Part shown: positions 24,880-26,095 of the stretch, piece after piece
Layout of the letters: every line of letters begins with the position of its first letter
Numbering within the stretch: the first letter of the stretch is position 1
Assembly (NCBI GenBank): GCA_051745935.1
Contig: JBNJEM010000029.1
Location: forward strand, 1-26,095
Origin: JBNJEM01 sp051745935
GTDB taxonomy: Bacteria; Planctomycetota; Planctomycetia; Pirellulales; Pirellulaceae
Length of the DNA stretch: 26,095 bases
Reading direction: 5' to 3'
Position numbers and translations under genes: made by a program
The notes under the pieces: model-generated
The model's database searches: none
What the model saw: only the letters and a program-made list of their open reading frames with translations
What the model was told of the DNA's origin: nothing

Positions 24880-24983
24880 TATATTTCAGGCGGTTGGATT
24901 TTTCCGGGTGGAACGCTTCCCGACGCAAGCCGTCCTCCCGTCGGTCGGACTCGCGGCCGGAGCAAGTCATCGGCGACCGGTAG
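24880..24983 (+). repeat. ~100-bp dispersed repeat, copy C1
   Basis: Starts TATATTTCAGGCGGTTGG. Nearly identical to C2 apart from one extra C (GCGGCCGGAGC versus GCGGCGGAGC). In both C copies the first hairpin is a perfect CCGACG/CGTCGG, whereas the TCCGC arm of the second hairpin is changed to TCGGC. Confidence 0.9.
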
Positions 24984-25084
24984 ATTTCAGGCGGTTGGAT
25001 TTTTCCGGGTGGAACGCTTCCCGACGCAAGCCGTCCTCCCGTCGGTCGGACTCGCGGCGGAGCAAGTCATCGGCGACCGGTAGA
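24984..25084 (+). repeat. ~100-bp dispersed repeat, copy C2
   Basis: Directly follows C1 with a 101-bp period and ends 8 bp before the stop codon of the dehydrogenase gene on the opposite strand. The near-identity of C1 and C2 points to recent duplication. Confidence 0.9.
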
Positions 25085-25092
25085 TCCGTCGT

Positions 25093-25902
25093 CTACGTCT
25101 CCGTGTTCCTACGGATGATCCAATCGCCGAGGGACGGCCAGAGCTGAAGGATGGCGACCAGCAGGCGGACCTTGGCGGGGATGATAAGTTCCGGCTGGCG
25201 TCGCTGGCAGGCGCGGAGCACTCGGTTTGCCAACACGTCCATGTCGATCCCTTTGAGGCGGGCCCCACCCCCTGCTTTTCGCGCCGAGGCAGGCAGGTTC
25301 TCCGCTTGGTCCTCATAGCGACGTCCGGCGTCGCCGCGGGCGATCGGGCCGGGGCAAACGAGCAACACGTGAAGCCCTTGAGGGCCGAGCTCCAGGCGGA
25401 GTTGGTGCGAGTAGGCCGCCACCGCGAACTTGCTGACCGGATAGGCACTGAGATAGGCGGACGCCACTTTCGCGGCCAGGGACCCGATGTTGACTAGATG
25501 GCCTTTGGACGCGAGCAGCCGTGGGGCGGCGGCCCGGGTACAGCGAACGGTGCCCAGGAAATTCAAGTCCAGGAACGCTTGGAATGTTTCCGGGGAGGTA
25601 TCGAGTACGCAGCCGCGTCCAGAGCGGCCGGCGCAATTGACCAGAACGTCCAAATGATGGAACCGTTTGTCCACTTCCGTAAACAAACGGTCCACGGATC
25701 CTTGGTCGGTGACATCCGTCGGCATCCCTTCGACAGGCCCGGCATGCTCAGCGAGCTCGGCGGTGGTCCGCTCCAATGCGTCCTGGTCCCGATCCGCGAG
25801 CACCACGTGGGCCCCGGATCGCGCGAAGTGCGTGGACAATTGTTTACCCAAGCCCGCGGCCCCTCCCGTCACCACCACCACTTTGTCCTGCCAATACGTC
25901 AT
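25093..25902 (-). CDS. Short-chain dehydrogenase/reductase
   Basis: A 269-aa NAD(P)-dependent oxidoreductase of the classical SDR family. The Rossmann motif TGGAAGLG is at 12-19, an acidic Asp37 at the end of beta-2 (VVLADRD) favours NAD, NCAG is at 89-92, Asn114 is kept, and the catalytic Ser141, Tyr154 and Lys158 (YPVSK) are all present; PGP at 184-186 follows. The C-terminus (IIPAKVRLLVAILQLWPSL) is hydrophobic and resembles membrane-associated SDRs that act on lipids or ketosphinganine-like substrates, but the substrate is unknown. It starts at the ATG at 25902 with a weak ribosome site. ~100-bp repeats flank it on both sides. Confidence 0.93.
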   Translation of the reverse strand: MTYWQDKVVVVTGGAAGLGKQLSTHFARSGAHVVLADRDQDALERTTAELAEHAGPVEGMPTDVTDQGSVDRLFTEVDKRFHHLDVLVNCAGRSGRGCVLDTSPETFQAFLDLNFLGTVRCTRAAAPRLLASKGHLVNIGSLAAKVASAYLSAYPVSKFAVAAYSHQLRLELGPQGLHVLLVCPGPIARGDAGRRYEDQAENLPASARKAGGGARLKGIDMDVLANRVLRACQRRQPELIIPAKVRLLVAILQLWPSLGDWIIRRNTET

Positions 25903-25978
25903 AAAACACCATCACTCGCTGAATGACCAAGCGTGATTTCGCGACACTCGCTCACGCCAATAAAGCCCGAAGCACGAA

Positions 25979-26079
25979 GTATATTTCAGGCGGTTCGATT
26001 TTTCCGGATGGGACGCCGCCCGACGCAAGCCGTCCTCCCGTTGGTCGGACTCGCGGCGGAGCAAGTCATCCGCGACCAG
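25979..26079 (+). repeat. ~100-bp dispersed repeat, copy D1
   Basis: Starts TATATTTCAGGCGGTTCG with the family core. It lies 77 bp upstream of the dehydrogenase start. Both hairpins are intact (CCGACG/CGTTGG with one wobble; GCGGA/TCCGC). Confidence 0.88.
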
Positions 26080-26095
26080 TATATTTCAGGCGGTT
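26080..26095 (+). repeat. Start of a further ~100-bp repeat, cut by the window end
   Basis: TATATTTCAGGCGGTT begins exactly 100 bp after D1 opens, so the array continues beyond the window. Confidence 0.85.

Larger units (their letters stand above)
24478..25092. other. Gene-free spacer upstream of xylA
   Basis: Holds the inverted repeat at 24516-24544 and two tandem ~100-bp repeats (24880-25084). Between 24545 and 24879 no gene or strong structure is seen. The open frames on both strands there are compositionally random and run through the repeats. Confidence 0.55.

Noticed and set aside
24530..24970. 146-codon minus frame upstream of xylA
   Set aside because: Its N-terminal part is translated ~100-bp repeat and the rest is Arg/Ala-rich without a family pattern.
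24880..25084. CRISPR array
   Set aside because: Units are directly adjacent with no spacers, are ~100 bp long, and no cas genes occur.

Overview
The window looks like a chromosomal segment of a GC-rich planctomycete, probably from the Pirellulales group. This rests on protein families typical of that phylum (DUF4832 and DUF4139 secreted proteins, an HhH protein with a lysine tail, class II xylose isomerase, very long NusA and IF-2 proteins with low-complexity extensions) and on intergenic DNA full of short GC-rich palindromes. No rRNA, tRNA, CRISPR array, transposase or phage gene was seen.

Layout. 0.1-4.5 kb (+): a Ca2+-type P-type ATPase, then a secreted DUF4832 glycosidase-like protein. 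4.5-5.9 kb (-): a two-gene unit of a nucleotidyltransferase-fold protein (AbiEii/DUF6036-like) and an unrecognised partner, overlapping by 8 bp; it resembles a toxin-antitoxin or defence cassette. 6.0-6.25 kb: two tandem copies of a ~100-bp repeat. 6.5-8.0 kb (+): a secreted DUF4139 protein that appears to lack its C-terminal end. 8.06-11.3 kb (-): a YebC/TACO1 protein and a large secreted TPR protein, with another ~100-bp repeat upstream. 11.8-18.6 kb (-): the translation/transcription block nusA-infB-rbfA, followed by an HhH-GPD-like protein without the usual glycosylase catalytic residues. 18.6-19.7 kb: a gene-free stretch with a strong sigma70-type promoter driving the nusA operon through a leader of about 490 nt, and a cluster of palindromes. 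19.7-22.4 kb (-): a ketoacyl-synthase homologue whose Cys-His-His triad reads Glu-His-Asn, then a secretin-like exported protein. 22.4-23.2 kb: a promoter-hairpin arrangement and an AT-rich inverted repeat. 23.2-26.1 kb (-): xylA and a short-chain dehydrogenase, each bordered by more copies of the ~100-bp repeat; one array runs off the window end.

Most genes are on the minus strand and are separate transcription units with wide spacers. Clear co-transcription candidates are nusA-infB-rbfA (possibly plus the HhH gene) and the nucleotidyltransferase pair. The least explained items are the nucleotidyltransferase pair, the dispersed ~100-bp repeat with two conserved hairpins, and the degenerate ketoacyl synthase.
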